A DNA stretch of 64,000 bases from Mucilaginibacter sp. UR6-1 (lineage in GTDB: Bacteria > Bacteroidota > Bacteroidia > Sphingobacteriales > Sphingobacteriaceae): assembly GCF_020880975.1 (NCBI RefSeq), contig NZ_JAJIWP010000001.1, forward strand, positions 620,001 through 684,000. The letters run 5' to 3'. Under the pieces are notes generated by a model. That model did not search any database, was not told the DNA's origin, and saw only the letters and a program-made list of their open reading frames with translations. The translations under genes and the position numbers were made by a program. Position 1 is the first letter of the stretch. Each line of letters starts with the position of its first letter. Of this stretch, positions 18,088 to 27,088 are shown piece by piece.

Positions 18088-18321
18088 GTTTTATTTGCCT
18101 GATCAGTAGTTTGTTAGGACATAATAGCGAATGTCGTATTAACGATATTTCGTGAAATGATGATGGGGCATATATTGTTTTCAACTTCGCAAAATTATGA
18201 TATGTCGTAACTTTAAATGATTAGATTGTGTGTTAAAATGCTGATTTTCAAAGATCTGTTCAATGGATCAAAGTTTGACGTATTTTGTAAATACACGCGT
18301 CATGGCAAGTATATCTCGACC

Positions 18322-20874
18322 ATGCTTTTTAAAAGATTCTGGATGGCCATTAGTTTAAAAAACTGTTTTTCTTATCGCTTAGTTAGCCGTTATAAAATAT
18401 TACTGGTATTATCCGTTGCCATTATGCTGACAAGCCAGCAGGCTATTTGCCAGATCGACCTCAAAAACTCCCTGTATGATCTGAAAAGCGAATTTATCCG
18501 CGCAAATACCGACACCCAAAAAGTGAGGCTGGCCCTATCTATCAGCAGTTTTTATCTTACCAATAAGGTACGTACCAAAGCCATGGCCGACTCATCCCGC
18601 AAGTATATTGCCTTGGCTCAGGCTTTAAATAATACAGTTAATTTTAAAGATGCCCGCGACGCAATCAGGATGCTGCAATTTAAAATTCTTTTGCGCGATA
18701 ATAGGTTTAGCGAGGCTGACAGAATGATAGCCCAAAGTACGGGGCCGCTGTATTGTCATCTGAATTTTTTGTTAGGTCGTTTCAGGTTAGAAAAACCCGG
18801 CTCAGAAAAGGAGGATATGGAACTTGCTGAGAAGTACTTTTTAGCTTCACAGCAATATGCCGTTAAAAAGGGAATGCCTAACATAGCGCTAATTAGCCAG
18901 GTATATCAATACAACCTAATGGTTGAGCGGGGTGTTGACGAAAACATATGCAATCAATATTTAAACCAGGTACTAAAAAAATGCCGGGTAACTAAAAGCA
19001 AACAAATTGAGTTAAAGTTAATGCAAACCAAAGCGGTTAATGATTTGAACCACTATAATTTAACAGGTTATATGTACAAAACAGCCACTTTGGCAAAAGC
19101 TATTGGTAACAAAGGTATTGAGATTTTTTGCCTCAAAGAAATAGCTGATTATAACCTGCGCCAGGGCAAGATAGACTCGGCAGAGCAGCAGCTTAACACG
19201 GTATTAAAAATGTATACTGATTTGGGGTTTAAAAATTTGCAGTTTACTTATGATCTTTTAGCTGCTACCGCTTTAGTTAAAGGCAATATGGAAAGCGGTA
19301 TGAAATACAGCATTGCTGCTGTAAAAACAGCAGAACAAACCGGGACAGATTATGGCATAAATTCATTTTACAACAGGCTTGCCGGTCTGTGCCGTGATTT
19401 GGGTATGAAACGACAAAGCCTGATGTGGTACCGTAAATGGCAGGAAGCCGCTATGCGTTCAGAAACAAGTTTTCCGTATGCGGCTTATAGCGCTCTTGCT
19501 GCCGAATTGATATTGCAAGGGAAAGCTAAACAGGTACTAAAAACGCTTGACAGTGCCGACAAGGCCTTTAAGTTTGATCCGGATGGTATGTTTTTAATAC
19601 CGCAGCTTAGGGCCAACTGCTATGCCGCATTGGGTAAAATGGATAGTGCTGAATTTTACAGTTTTAAAATTGTTAAAAACCTGGAAACCCGCGGCATAAA
19701 GGATTATTTGTATTACCAGGCTTATCAAAATCAGGCGGCTTTTTACATAAAACAAAGAAACTTTATAAAAGCATCGCCATTTGTTGACAAGGTGCTTGCC
19801 GCGGATAAAGGCTATGTTAAAGCTGCAGATATGGCTGCCTTGTTGATGTATAAGTTTAAGGTTGACTCAGCACAGGGCAATTATCTATCGGCTATTAATT
19901 ATTTTAAGGCATCAAAAGCTATAAGCGATTCCATTTATAACCAGGTTAAAATAAAACAAACCGAACAACTACAGTTACAGTATGCCACAGCCGAACGTGA
20001 TCATGAAAACCTGGTACTCCGCAGCAAGAACAACCTTCAGCACAGTGAACTTGAAAAGGAAGCACTTAACAGAAAGCTGGTTACTACAGCCCTGTTAGGC
20101 TCAATCCTTATTACCGGCCTTATGTGGTACCTGTACCGGGCCAAGCAAAAAAGTAATACCGGTTTAAAGCTTCAGCAGGATGAAATTAATAAGCAGAACA
20201 AGCAGTTGCAGTTGCGCCAAAATGAGATCAATAAACAAAATATACAGCTTAACCAGTTACTGCACGAAAAGGAGTGGCTAATGAAGGAGATCCATCATCG
20301 TGTAAAAAATAACTTGCAGATTATTTCGAGCCTGTTAAATACACAATCATCCTACCTGGATAATGAAGAAGCGCTAATGGCCATAAGGGATAGCCAAAAC
20401 CGGATGCAGGCTATATCAATTGTGCATCAAAAGCTATATCAGTCTGATGATCTGTCAACCATTAATTTACAGGTATATATTGAAGAACTGGCACAAAGCA
20501 TCCAAAATTCATTTCAAAATAAGCAAAACATAAACTTTAATATTAATATTGCCAATGCAAGGTTATCCACCGCGCAAACGGTGCCTTTGGGACTGATTTT
20601 AAACGAGGCCATAACCAATAGTGTTAAGTATGCTTTTACCGAAACACGCAAAGGGCTTATCTCGCTTTATTCATCAGTAATTGAGGGTAACAATTACAAG
20701 TTGATTATAAAGGATAACGGAAAGGGTTTACCCGAAGATTTTGATATACACCATTGCACTTCACTTGGTTTAAACCTTATATCCGGCCTTGCTGAGCAGT
20801 TGGGTGGCCAATTTGATATTCAATCCAACGGCGGAACCACAATCACTGTTATATTCCCGATAGAAACAATTTAG
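18322..20874 (+). CDS. TPR-containing sensor histidine kinase (HisKA_2 type), second copy
   Basis: 850 residues from the ATG at 18322. An ATG at 18217 is in frame but its extra 35 residues look unlike a signal region, and 18343 is also possible. A hydrophobic export segment ([21 protein letters not shown]) is followed by periplasmic TPR-like helices, one transmembrane segment ([18 protein letters not shown]), a coiled-coil rich in Gln/Asn (two copies of an LxLxQxEINKQN unit), HisKA_2 with [11 protein letters not shown] (His 658) and an ATPase domain ([19 protein letters not shown]). It is a paralogue of the kinase at 11768. No response regulator is adjacent, so it is orphan and may feed the regulator at 14035. 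Confidence 0.9.
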   Translation: MLFKRFWMAISLKNCFSYRLVSRYKILLVLSVAIMLTSQQAICQIDLKNSLYDLKSEFIRANTDTQKVRLALSISSFYLTNKVRTKAMADSSRKYIALAQALNNTVNFKDARDAIRMLQFKILLRDNRFSEADRMIAQSTGPLYCHLNFLLGRFRLEKPGSEKEDMELAEKYFLASQQYAVKKGMPNIALISQVYQYNLMVERGVDENICNQYLNQVLKKCRVTKSKQIELKLMQTKAVNDLNHYNLTGYMYKTATLAKAIGNKGIEIFCLKEIADYNLRQGKIDSAEQQLNTVLKMYTDLGFKNLQFTYDLLAATALVKGNMESGMKYSIAAVKTAEQTGTDYGINSFYNRLAGLCRDLGMKRQSLMWYRKWQEAAMRSETSFPYAAYSALAAELILQGKAKQVLKTLDSADKAFKFDPDGMFLIPQLRANCYAALGKMDSAEFYSFKIVKNLETRGIKDYLYYQAYQNQAAFYIKQRNFIKASPFVDKVLAADKGYVKAADMAALLMYKFKVDSAQGNYLSAINYFKASKAISDSIYNQVKIKQTEQLQLQYATAERDHENLVLRSKNNLQHSELEKEALNRKLVTTALLGSILITGLMWYLYRAKQKSNTGLKLQQDEINKQNKQLQLRQNEINKQNIQLNQLLHEKEWLMKEIHHRVKNNLQIISSLLNTQSSYLDNEEALMAIRDSQNRMQAISIVHQKLYQSDDLSTINLQVYIEELAQSIQNSFQNKQNINFNINIANARLSTAQTVPLGLILNEAITNSVKYAFTETRKGLISLYSSVIEGNNYKLIIKDNGKGLPEDFDIHHCTSLGLNLISGLAEQLGGQFDIQSNGGTTITVIFPIETI

Positions 20875-20930
20875 AACCGCTGATGATTTTTGATTCTCGT
20901 TAAGGCGGATCAATAAAAGTAATTATAGCA

Positions 20931-20960
20931 AAAAAGGCATCCTTCGCAGAATGCCTTTTG
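20931..20960. terminator. Bidirectional intrinsic terminator
   Basis: A 9-bp stem (932-940 with 951-959 after 20000) is flanked by A and T runs. It lies between the second TPR kinase and the convergent hydrolase gene, so it can end both. Confidence 0.75.
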
Positions 20961-20977
20961 TATTAAAGATATGTTTC

Positions 20978-21796
20978 TTAGGATTGTATAAAGGCTAAAA
21001 TATCAGCATTTATAGTAGCAGCTTCGGTAGTTGGCATACCGTGTGGAAAACCGGGATAAGATATCAGCTTACCATTTTTTAATAACTTAGCAGCTTTTGG
21101 GGCCGATATAGCGTAAGGTACTATCTGGTCATCCTCACCGTGTAGTACCAATACCGGTATATCAACGCTTTGCAAGTCTTCAGTAAAGTTAGTTTCCGAA
21201 AAGGCTTTGATACCGTCATGATGAGCCTTAATGCCGCCCATCATGCCCTGGCGCCACCAGTTATCCCTAACGCCTTGTGATATTTTTGCACCCTCGCGAT
21301 TGTAGCCATAAAAAGGTATGGTAAAATCCTGAAAATATTGCGGCCTGTTAAACGCTGTGCCCTGACGTATCTCGTCAAAAACCGCTAATGGTACACCTTC
21401 CGGGTTGTTTTCGCTTTGTATCATGATAGGAGTTACCGCGCTTATTAATACGGCTTTGGCAACTTTACCTTTACCATACTTAGCAACATAGCTTATCACT
21501 TCACCACCGCCGGTTGAGTGGCCAACGTGAATGGCATCTTTAAGATCCAAAAAATCATATAGTTCGGCAGCATCGGCAATATAAGTTGCCATATCATGGC
21601 CTGATGATGTTTGGGTTGACCTGCCATGGCCACGGCGGTCATGCGCAATTACCCGGTATCCTTTTTGTAAAAAGAACATCATTTGCGCGTCCCAATCGTC
21701 GCTTGATAGTGGCCAGCCATGATGAAATACAATTGGTTGCCCAGTACCCCAATCTTTGTAATAAATTTCAGTTCCGTCTTTTACTGTGATTTTCAT
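20978..21796 (-). CDS. Alpha/beta hydrolase (non-haem chloroperoxidase/arylesterase type)
   Basis: 272 residues, a single alpha/beta-hydrolase domain with no signal peptide. The oxyanion motif HHGWPLSSDDW (25-35), nucleophile elbow VGHSTGG (Ser94), acid HGEDDQIVP (Asp223) and GFPHGMP (His252) are all present. RRGHGRS and the whole layout match the cofactor-free haloperoxidase/esterase group. Physiological substrates in this family are generally unknown; perhydrolysis and ester hydrolysis are typical activities. It is a single gene, sharing a terminator with the upstream kinase. Confidence 0.93.
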   Translation of the reverse strand: MKITVKDGTEIYYKDWGTGQPIVFHHGWPLSSDDWDAQMMFFLQKGYRVIAHDRRGHGRSTQTSSGHDMATYIADAAELYDFLDLKDAIHVGHSTGGGEVISYVAKYGKGKVAKAVLISAVTPIMIQSENNPEGVPLAVFDEIRQGTAFNRPQYFQDFTIPFYGYNREGAKISQGVRDNWWRQGMMGGIKAHHDGIKAFSETNFTEDLQSVDIPVLVLHGEDDQIVPYAISAPKAAKLLKNGKLISYPGFPHGMPTTEAATINADILAFIQS

Positions 21797-22010
21797 GATG
21801 ATTAAATATTTGATGTGAATAGTTATTTGTAAGCTGTTTTGCTAAAACTGAACCACAACGCAAATTATTAAAATTCAATGATTTATCATTTATTGAAGGT
21901 GCTTTACATTACGCTATTTCGTTATTTTACGTTATGATGCGAACAGTAACTATAAATAACACACAATATGTTATTTATAGTTATCAATTTGTTAGTTAAG
22001 TAATAGAGCG

Positions 22011-22048
22011 GAAATAAAAAACCGGATCTTGAATTCCAAGATCCGGTT
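22011..22048 (-). terminator. Intrinsic terminator of the tRNA-Leu/hscB unit
   Basis: A 12-bp perfect stem (22020-22031 with 22037-22048) with a 5-base loop is followed on the minus strand by a T-rich run (22011-22020). It lies 25 bp past the tRNA 3' end. Confidence 0.85.
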
Positions 22049-22072
22049 AATGCCTTTAAAAAGCTGTTTGTG

Positions 22073-22156
22073 TACCCAGAGCCGGGGTCGAACCGGCACG
22101 GCCTTGCAGCCATTGGTGTTTGAGACCAACGCGTCTACCGATTCCGCCATCTGGGC
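22073..22156 (-). tRNA. tRNA-Leu (anticodon CAA)
   Basis: An 84-nt class II tRNA. The acceptor stem GCCCAGA pairs with TCTGGGT (one G-U). The D-arm is GCGGAATCGGTAGACGC. The anticodon stem TTGGT/ACCAA encloses the loop CTCAAAC, with CAA reading UUG. A long variable arm and a T-arm with GGTTCGACCC follow. CCA is not encoded. It lies 13 bp downstream of the hscB stop. Confidence 0.95.
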
Positions 22157-22169
22157 AACTATTGTTCTT

Positions 22170-22694
22170 TCAGAACCGGGCTGCAAATGTATCTAAACTC
22201 TCTTTAATTCGCAACAGGTATTTTTGTTTATAGTAAATATTTAGAATTTCATTCAGGCGGCTTTCTTTCGCGGTATCGTCAAGGGTAGGGTAGTCGGTAG
22301 TGAGTTTGCTTAATTGTTCATTTATATCCCCCTCAAAGGCAAGTACTTCCGCTGTAATATCACGCAGTTGGGCTGCATCATCAACTTCCATAAGACGTTC
22401 GTTAATGTCCATCATTTCCATTAAAAAATCTCCGGGGAGTTGTGGTTTTGCACCCTCCTGTAGCAGGTCGTGGCTGCGTAAAACGTATTCCAGGCGCTTT
22501 GCAGGGTCGGCAAGTGTTTGATAAGCCTTATTATTAAGTGTTGATAGTTCCAGTATTTCCTGTTGTTTTTCATCACCCTCGGTAGCGTAAAAATCGGGGT
22601 GATACTGCTTACTTAACTGGTAAAACTGTTTTTTGAGCGCGACCTCGTCAAGGTGAAATGATTCGGGTATGTTATAAAATTCAAAGTAGTTCAT
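22170..22694 (-). CDS. hscB: HscB, iron-sulfur cluster co-chaperone (J-domain)
   Basis: 174 residues from the ATG at 22694. A longer ORF starts 13 codons upstream but would overlap the preceding gene. The N-terminal J domain has the HPD motif at 32-34 (YHPDFY) within QFYQLSKQYHPDF. The C-terminal part is the HscB oligomerisation domain (PGDFLMEMMDINERLME). HscB brings the scaffold IscU to the HscA Hsp70 and stimulates its ATPase. No other isc/suf gene is adjacent. The CAP-protein gene ends 10 bp upstream, so they may share a transcript. Confidence 0.92.
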   Translation of the reverse strand: MNYFEFYNIPESFHLDEVALKKQFYQLSKQYHPDFYATEGDEKQQEILELSTLNNKAYQTLADPAKRLEYVLRSHDLLQEGAKPQLPGDFLMEMMDINERLMEVDDAAQLRDITAEVLAFEGDINEQLSKLTTDYPTLDDTAKESRLNEILNIYYKQKYLLRIKESLDTFAARF

Positions 22695-22704
22695 CTGCGC
22701 AAAA

Positions 22705-23262
22705 TTACCCTCTTTTCTGTATAATGCGTGCACCCTTCTTTATCATTTGCTGTTGTTGCGGTGTAAAACTTTCGCGGCCACCAAAATCCTGTACCCAATA
22801 ATTGTCTTTCTCGGCAACGCCAACTTCTTTGAGGTCGGGGTTCATTAGGTTTTTACAATGGCCGGGGCTTTTAAACCAACCGTTTTGCACTTCCTCAATA
22901 CTGCGCTGGCCGTAAGCAATGTTCTCGGCAATGGCAAAGCTTCTGAAGCCTTTGTAAGTGTAGCCTGCATTCATAATGCGATCCTGTATGTGGCGCCCGT
23001 CACGACTTTCATGACTAAAGTATTTTCTCCTGGCCATATCCTTCGCATGGTCTTCGGCAGCATCTTCTAACTGATAGTTCCAAACCAGTGGTGGGGCCGG
23101 AGCCATGCGTTGTGTGCCGCAATTGCAGCCTTTACGCCGTATAGCGTTTATACGATCTAAAAACTCATCTTTAAAATCATCGTCGGCAGTTGTGCCTGTC
23201 ATGCTTGTTAATACAAGGGCAAGTGCCACAAAAGCGGCTCCTTTCAAAATCATTCTCTTCAT
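22705..23262 (-). CDS. Secreted CAP-domain (SCP/YkwD-like) protein
   Basis: 185 residues with an N-terminal hydrophobic export segment (about 6-25). A single CAP domain covers about 33-170: FLDRINAIRRKGC, PPLVWNYQLEDAAEDHAKDM, FSHESRDGRHIQDR, IAENIAYGQRSIEEVQNGWFKSPGHCKNLMNP. The His/Glu residues that line the CAP cavity (H in the AEDHAKDM, FSH and PGHC motifs, E in AENIA) are present. Bacterial members are extracytoplasmic, with unclear roles in envelope maintenance. It is just upstream of hscB (10-bp gap from its start). Confidence 0.9.
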   Translation of the reverse strand: MKRMILKGAAFVALALVLTSMTGTTADDDFKDEFLDRINAIRRKGCNCGTQRMAPAPPLVWNYQLEDAAEDHAKDMARRKYFSHESRDGRHIQDRIMNAGYTYKGFRSFAIAENIAYGQRSIEEVQNGWFKSPGHCKNLMNPDLKEVGVAEKDNYWVQDFGGRESFTPQQQQMIKKGARIIQKRG

Positions 23263-23305
23263 ACCGTTAAGTATGACTGTAAACGCCAGAAGTGGTTTAA
23301 GCGTG

Positions 23306-24028
23306 TTATAGCACCGCTAATTTTTTAGCAGATATAGCTTTAACAGGCTTCTTTTCGGCCGATGCGGGAGTTGTAGTACTATCTGACGACGCGATTAGCG
23401 GTGCAGAAACCGGCTTAACGCGCTGCTTGCTTTTTTTGCTTTTTTGTGAAGCAATAACGGGATTACCCTTTTTACCCAGCTTTTTATTAAGCCTGGCATA
23501 ATCCTTTTTTACAGATGATTTTGCTGAGGCCGATTTTTGCTGTTCAGACCAATACAGGGCTTCCTTTAAGTCTCTTTCTGCCAATTTATATTCTTTTATA
23601 TCTGTTTTAATGGCCGCAAGTTGTTGTAAAGATGCTATGATGTTCGGCACATCGTTTTTAATGCGCGATAAATTATTTGATTGCAAAGCATACCATTTAG
23701 CTTGGCTATATTTTTTTTGTTTGTAAAATAACTGTGTAAGCTTATCAAAGCTGATGCGCATACCGGTAGTATCGTTAATGCCCGAATAGAGGTGTAATGC
23801 CTGAAAACAATTAATTTGAGCCTCGTTTTGATACATTGACTTTTTAAGCGGATTGCTAACCGTATCATAACGCATATAAAACGTAACCAGTTTTATATGT
23901 ATAGGCGCGCGCAACGAGTCAACTGTGGTTTTTTTTAGTTGTTTTCTCAGGCTGTCCAATTCATCAGCGTGTACAAATTGCGAGGCAAAAACAATAGCAA
24001 GGGTAATAATTGTGAATAGTTTTTTCAT
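23306..24028 (-). CDS. Secreted helical (TPR-like) protein of unknown function
   Basis: 240 residues with a signal peptide (cut near FVHA|D, residue 22). Residues about 25-170 are helical with TPR-like spacing, including a YSQAKWYALQSNN helix and a YKLAERDLKEALYW helix. The tail (about 175-240) is low-complexity, basic and rich in Lys/Ser/Ala, with no aromatic residues. The TPR part resembles the periplasmic region of the TPR kinases in this window, so it could be a cut-down relative, but that is only a resemblance. No family recognised. Confidence 0.7.
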   Translation of the reverse strand: MKKLFTIITLAIVFASQFVHADELDSLRKQLKKTTVDSLRAPIHIKLVTFYMRYDTVSNPLKKSMYQNEAQINCFQALHLYSGINDTTGMRISFDKLTQLFYKQKKYSQAKWYALQSNNLSRIKNDVPNIIASLQQLAAIKTDIKEYKLAERDLKEALYWSEQQKSASAKSSVKKDYARLNKKLGKKGNPVIASQKSKKSKQRVKPVSAPLIASSDSTTTPASAEKKPVKAISAKKLAVL

Positions 24029-24199
24029 CAGCTAATACGGTATGCTAAAAACTATTCAAACAGTGTGCCTTTGTTTATCAAATGATAATAATGAGGCCGA
24101 AAAATACAGGGATAAACGTATTTATTTTATAAACCATACAAAATAAGGCTAACCTTGTTTGCCTGCGTAGTAGCTTTTTTGGTACAGTTTGTAGCTAAA

Positions 24200-25138
24200 T
24201 TACTTAATGGTTTGTTCGTACCTTTCTAAAAAACGGCGAAGCGGCCCAATGCGTGAAAAACCCCATTCAAACAAGCCAATGCCTAATGCAGCGGTAGCAA
24301 TACCAAAGGTTACGTCGAGCACGTAATGGTGACTGGTGTAAACGGCAGCGAACCATATACCTACCATAACGGTAGCGAAGAATATGTTAATTAACCCAAG
24401 CTTATTTTTAAGGCCAAAATAAAGCACTATAAGCGGATAAGCTGAGTGCAGGGATGGCATGGCAGCAAACACGTTTGATCCTTTGGCATAAATTGTTTTA
24501 AATACGGTTACATCAAAATACTGATCAAAACGGGCAAGGCCGGCGGTATTGCCCGGTGTGGTTTGTACAAAGTTAAAACCGTAAAAGTGTACGTACCATG
24601 GCGGTGCGGCAGGGTAGGTATAGTAAACAATAAAGCCTAAAAAGTTTACTAAAAAAAAGGTAAGCAAAAAGCTTATAAACTGCCTGCGGTTAATAAAAAA
24701 CAGGTATACAGCAAATGCCATTGGCACCGGTATCCAGCACAGGTAAAATATACCTGATATAATGTTTAAAAAGGTTACGTTATGTATCCACAGGTATTCA
24801 TTAGGCGTGAGTATTTTACCTCCTGAATTTATACCAAACAAACTTTTCTCAAAATTATACAGCCCTTGTATGTGCACAGTGTTGTACTCATAGTTAGGAA
24901 AAGCCTTCATGTAATCGTAAATTATCCAGTATACGATGAATATCGAAAACCCGACAATGAACTTGCGGCTAAGAGGTGTGGCATAAAAAAACAGGTTGTA
25001 CAGGAAGATCAGCACAAGTTGATCTGTTTTGAAACCCAGTAATAACCACGAAACAATTAAATACGCGATAGATAACAGCGAAACAGTAATGACCGATTTT
25101 GGGGTGATCGGAAAAACTGCGCCGGCAGCTTTGGTCAT
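24200..25138 (-). CDS. AUR1-like PAP2 enzyme, candidate inositol-phosphoceramide synthase
   Basis: 312 residues with about 8-9 hydrophobic segments. It has the PAP2_3 motifs of yeast Aur1-type enzymes: AMPSLHSAYP (His 231) and YTSHHYVLDV (His 271, Asp 275). Aur1 moves phosphoinositol from phosphatidylinositol to ceramide. In gut Bacteroides an AUR1-like gene next to inositol-lipid genes has been tied to inositol phosphoceramide. It is the last gene of a tightly spaced operon with a fatty-acid hydroxylase (1-bp gap), a DUF4833 gene and a CDP-alcohol transferase. A plain lipid phosphatase is the alternative. The family is sure; the acceptor is inferred from context. Confidence 0.85.
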   Translation of the reverse strand: MTKAAGAVFPITPKSVITVSLLSIAYLIVSWLLLGFKTDQLVLIFLYNLFFYATPLSRKFIVGFSIFIVYWIIYDYMKAFPNYEYNTVHIQGLYNFEKSLFGINSGGKILTPNEYLWIHNVTFLNIISGIFYLCWIPVPMAFAVYLFFINRRQFISFLLTFFLVNFLGFIVYYTYPAAPPWYVHFYGFNFVQTTPGNTAGLARFDQYFDVTVFKTIYAKGSNVFAAMPSLHSAYPLIVLYFGLKNKLGLINIFFATVMVGIWFAAVYTSHHYVLDVTFGIATAALGIGLFEWGFSRIGPLRRFLERYEQTIK

Positions 25139-25139
25139 G

Positions 25140-25760
25140 TTACTTCTTTAAAAAATCTGAACGGAATATCTTATCCCACAATGGAGAACTTACACCGTAA
25201 CCTCTTGAAGGATCCTGATAATGGTGAAGCATGTGGTGTTGTTTTATTTTTTTCCAGAAACTGCCTTTAAAGTTAAAGTGATGAATAGCGTAGTGCGAAA
25301 TATCATACACCAGGTAACCTAATATAAAGCCGGAAAACAATCCGTTTACATACAGGGCAGGGAATATCAGTTTAAACAAAAAGTAAAAACCGGTTGCAAG
25401 CGGAATACTTGCTGATGGCGGCATCACCAGGCGTTTGGCATCACTCGGGTAATCATGATGTACACCGTGAAATATAAAGTGCAAACGTAGCGCCCAGCCT
25501 GATTTTGGTACAAAGTGGAATACAAAACGGTGCATAATGTATTCAATAAACGTCCACACAAATAAACCGCCTATAAATAAACCAAAAAAGTTGATAAACG
25601 GTTGCTCGTCAACAAACAACGAGTAATACGTGCAAACAGCAATAACAGGTAAGAAGATAATTATGGGTACATAAAAACTTACCTTTGATAAACTCTCTAA
25701 AATATCGTTCTTAAACATTCTCACCGACTCCGGTGAATTTGATATAAAGTTCCTCTTCAT
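25140..25760 (-). CDS. FA2H/Scs7-like fatty-acid hydroxylase, candidate ceramide 2-hydroxylase
   Basis: 206 residues with four or so membrane segments. The full histidine-box set of the sterol desaturase/fatty acid hydroxylase family is present: HRFVFH (77-82), HFIFHGVHH (94-102), HYAIHH (156-161) and HHMLHH (175-180). The sequence around them (FHGVHHDYPSDAKRLVMPP and GYGVSSPLWDKIF) is closer to Scs7/FA2H, which hydroxylate carbon 2 of sphingolipid acyl chains, than to sterol desaturases. The N-terminal cytochrome b5 domain of eukaryotic enzymes is missing. Its place between the PAP2 enzyme and DUF4833 in a sphingolipid/inositol operon suits a ceramide substrate. Confidence 0.88.
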   Translation of the reverse strand: MKRNFISNSPESVRMFKNDILESLSKVSFYVPIIIFLPVIAVCTYYSLFVDEQPFINFFGLFIGGLFVWTFIEYIMHRFVFHFVPKSGWALRLHFIFHGVHHDYPSDAKRLVMPPSASIPLATGFYFLFKLIFPALYVNGLFSGFILGYLVYDISHYAIHHFNFKGSFWKKIKQHHMLHHYQDPSRGYGVSSPLWDKIFRSDFLKK

Positions 25761-25766
25761 GGCCTT

Positions 25767-26333
25767 TCAGGGTTTTAAACGTTCTGCTACTTCCTTGCCG
25801 GTTGCTATATCTGTACCTTTTAGTTCCATGTATTTAACATTTGGCGACCAAACGGCCCCTCCATCAATACGTACAAAAATCCGGTTAAGTATTGCTTGCC
25901 TGTTTAAAATGGTTACGAAGATATGATATTTTCCGTCAGTTCCCTTCATCAGCGTGAGCGGAATTTTTTTGTATGACAATATTCTGATATCATATTTCTC
26001 TTTACCAAGTGGTGTGGCATCAATACCAAAGGCAAATTTACGTTGTATCATGCTTAGCTCAACACATTGCTGCTGTTTGGCATAAAGCTTCCAATATGGG
26101 TGTATTGGGTCTTCAACATCAAGCGTACCGTCCTTCTGCCAGTTAAGCTCGTAAATTATGGTATTGGTATTAGGGTCGCGTTGCAGGTAAAACAGCATTT
26201 CGATGCCTGTTGGGGTAGGCAGTTCGGCAATTTTAAGCGTATCGGCAGGGGAGGTGTAAAAATAGCTGACCTTGCTGTTTCCGGCAAGCATTAAATATGT
26301 TCCCAAAAACAACAAGGTCAACAGTATGCGCAT
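25767..26333 (-). CDS. DUF4833 secreted protein
   Basis: 188 residues with a signal-like N-terminus (ILLTLLFLGTYLMLAGN). It matches the DUF4833 type: IYELNWQKDGTLDVEDPIHPYWKL, then RKFAFGIDATPLG, and a C-terminal VRIDGGAVWSPNVKYMELKG. The protein has no known catalytic motif. It sits between the CDP-alcohol transferase (4 bp) and the FA2H-like gene (6 bp). DUF4833 genes also occur in inositol-lipid clusters of Bacteroides. The context suggests a periplasmic role in inositol lipid processing; the function is not known to me. Confidence 0.8.
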   Translation of the reverse strand: MRILLTLLFLGTYLMLAGNSKVSYFYTSPADTLKIAELPTPTGIEMLFYLQRDPNTNTIIYELNWQKDGTLDVEDPIHPYWKLYAKQQQCVELSMIQRKFAFGIDATPLGKEKYDIRILSYKKIPLTLMKGTDGKYHIFVTILNRQAILNRIFVRIDGGAVWSPNVKYMELKGTDIATGKEVAERLKP

Positions 26334-26336
26334 ATA

Positions 26337-27071
26337 TTATTGCTGTTCTTTTTCCTCAAGGGCCTTTTTGGCTTCGCGAAGCCGGTTAAAAGCCGTGATG
26401 TTGGTTAATACAGCTAATATAGTGATTGGTAATGTAAAAAACGACATGGTTTCAAACACATGATACTTGATTCCAGGTACATACAACTTATAATCGCCGC
26501 CAATATAGTTTGACATTACACCGCATAAAATAGCGCAAAGGCCTATGGTTACCACACGCTCGGGGCGCTGCATTAAACCGCCCTTGCATTCAACACCCAA
26601 ACCTTCGGCACGGGCACGAACGTAGCTTACCATCATAGAGCCAATAAGCGCTATAAACGCGAATATCGAACTGAAAAAATAGTGGTGCGCTACCAGGTAA
26701 TAACATATGCCTAAAAACATGATAAGTTCGCTGTAACGGTCAAGTACCGAATCGTACAGGGCGCCAAAGGTTGATTTCATGTTACCCAGGCGTGCAACCT
26801 GCCCGTCCAACATATCAAAAAGGCCGGCAAATAATATTAAGCCACCCGCCCAGCCTACATAACTTAAATTGATACGTGCACCGGTTTCGGCACCGGCAAT
26901 AAATATTACGGCTACGCCTATGTTAAGCATAAAGCCTATTGAGGTTACCGCGTTTGGAGTAAGCCCGAGTTTTATGAGCACCTTTACAAAAGGGTCAATC
27001 ACTTTATAGATACCCAGTTGCAAACTGGTGCGCAGGTTAGGCGCTGTAGTTGTGGTGGTTTGCTGTGCCAT
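26337..27071 (-). CDS. CDP-alcohol phosphatidyltransferase, candidate phosphatidylinositol-phosphate synthase
   Basis: 244 residues with about six membrane segments. The catalytic CDP-OH-P motif is complete: DMLDGQVARLGNMKSTFGALYDSVLD has the DxxDGxxAR...GxxxDxxxD spacing. The enzyme transfers a phosphatidyl group from CDP-diacylglycerol to an alcohol. A myo-inositol-phosphate synthase gene is in the same locus, so inositol 1-phosphate or inositol is the likely acceptor, giving PIP or PI. The next genes (DUF4833, hydroxylase, AUR1-like) follow with 1-6 bp gaps. Glycerol phosphate or serine acceptors are not ruled out by sequence alone. Confidence 0.88.
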   Translation of the reverse strand: MAQQTTTTTAPNLRTSLQLGIYKVIDPFVKVLIKLGLTPNAVTSIGFMLNIGVAVIFIAGAETGARINLSYVGWAGGLILFAGLFDMLDGQVARLGNMKSTFGALYDSVLDRYSELIMFLGICYYLVAHHYFFSSIFAFIALIGSMMVSYVRARAEGLGVECKGGLMQRPERVVTIGLCAILCGVMSNYIGGDYKLYVPGIKYHVFETMSFFTLPITILAVLTNITAFNRLREAKKALEEKEQQ

Positions 27072-27088
27072 TACTTATTATACGGTCA

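Noticed and set aside
21922..22186. Short minus-strand frames across the tRNA
   Set aside because: They read through the tRNA-Leu gene and its terminator; not coding.
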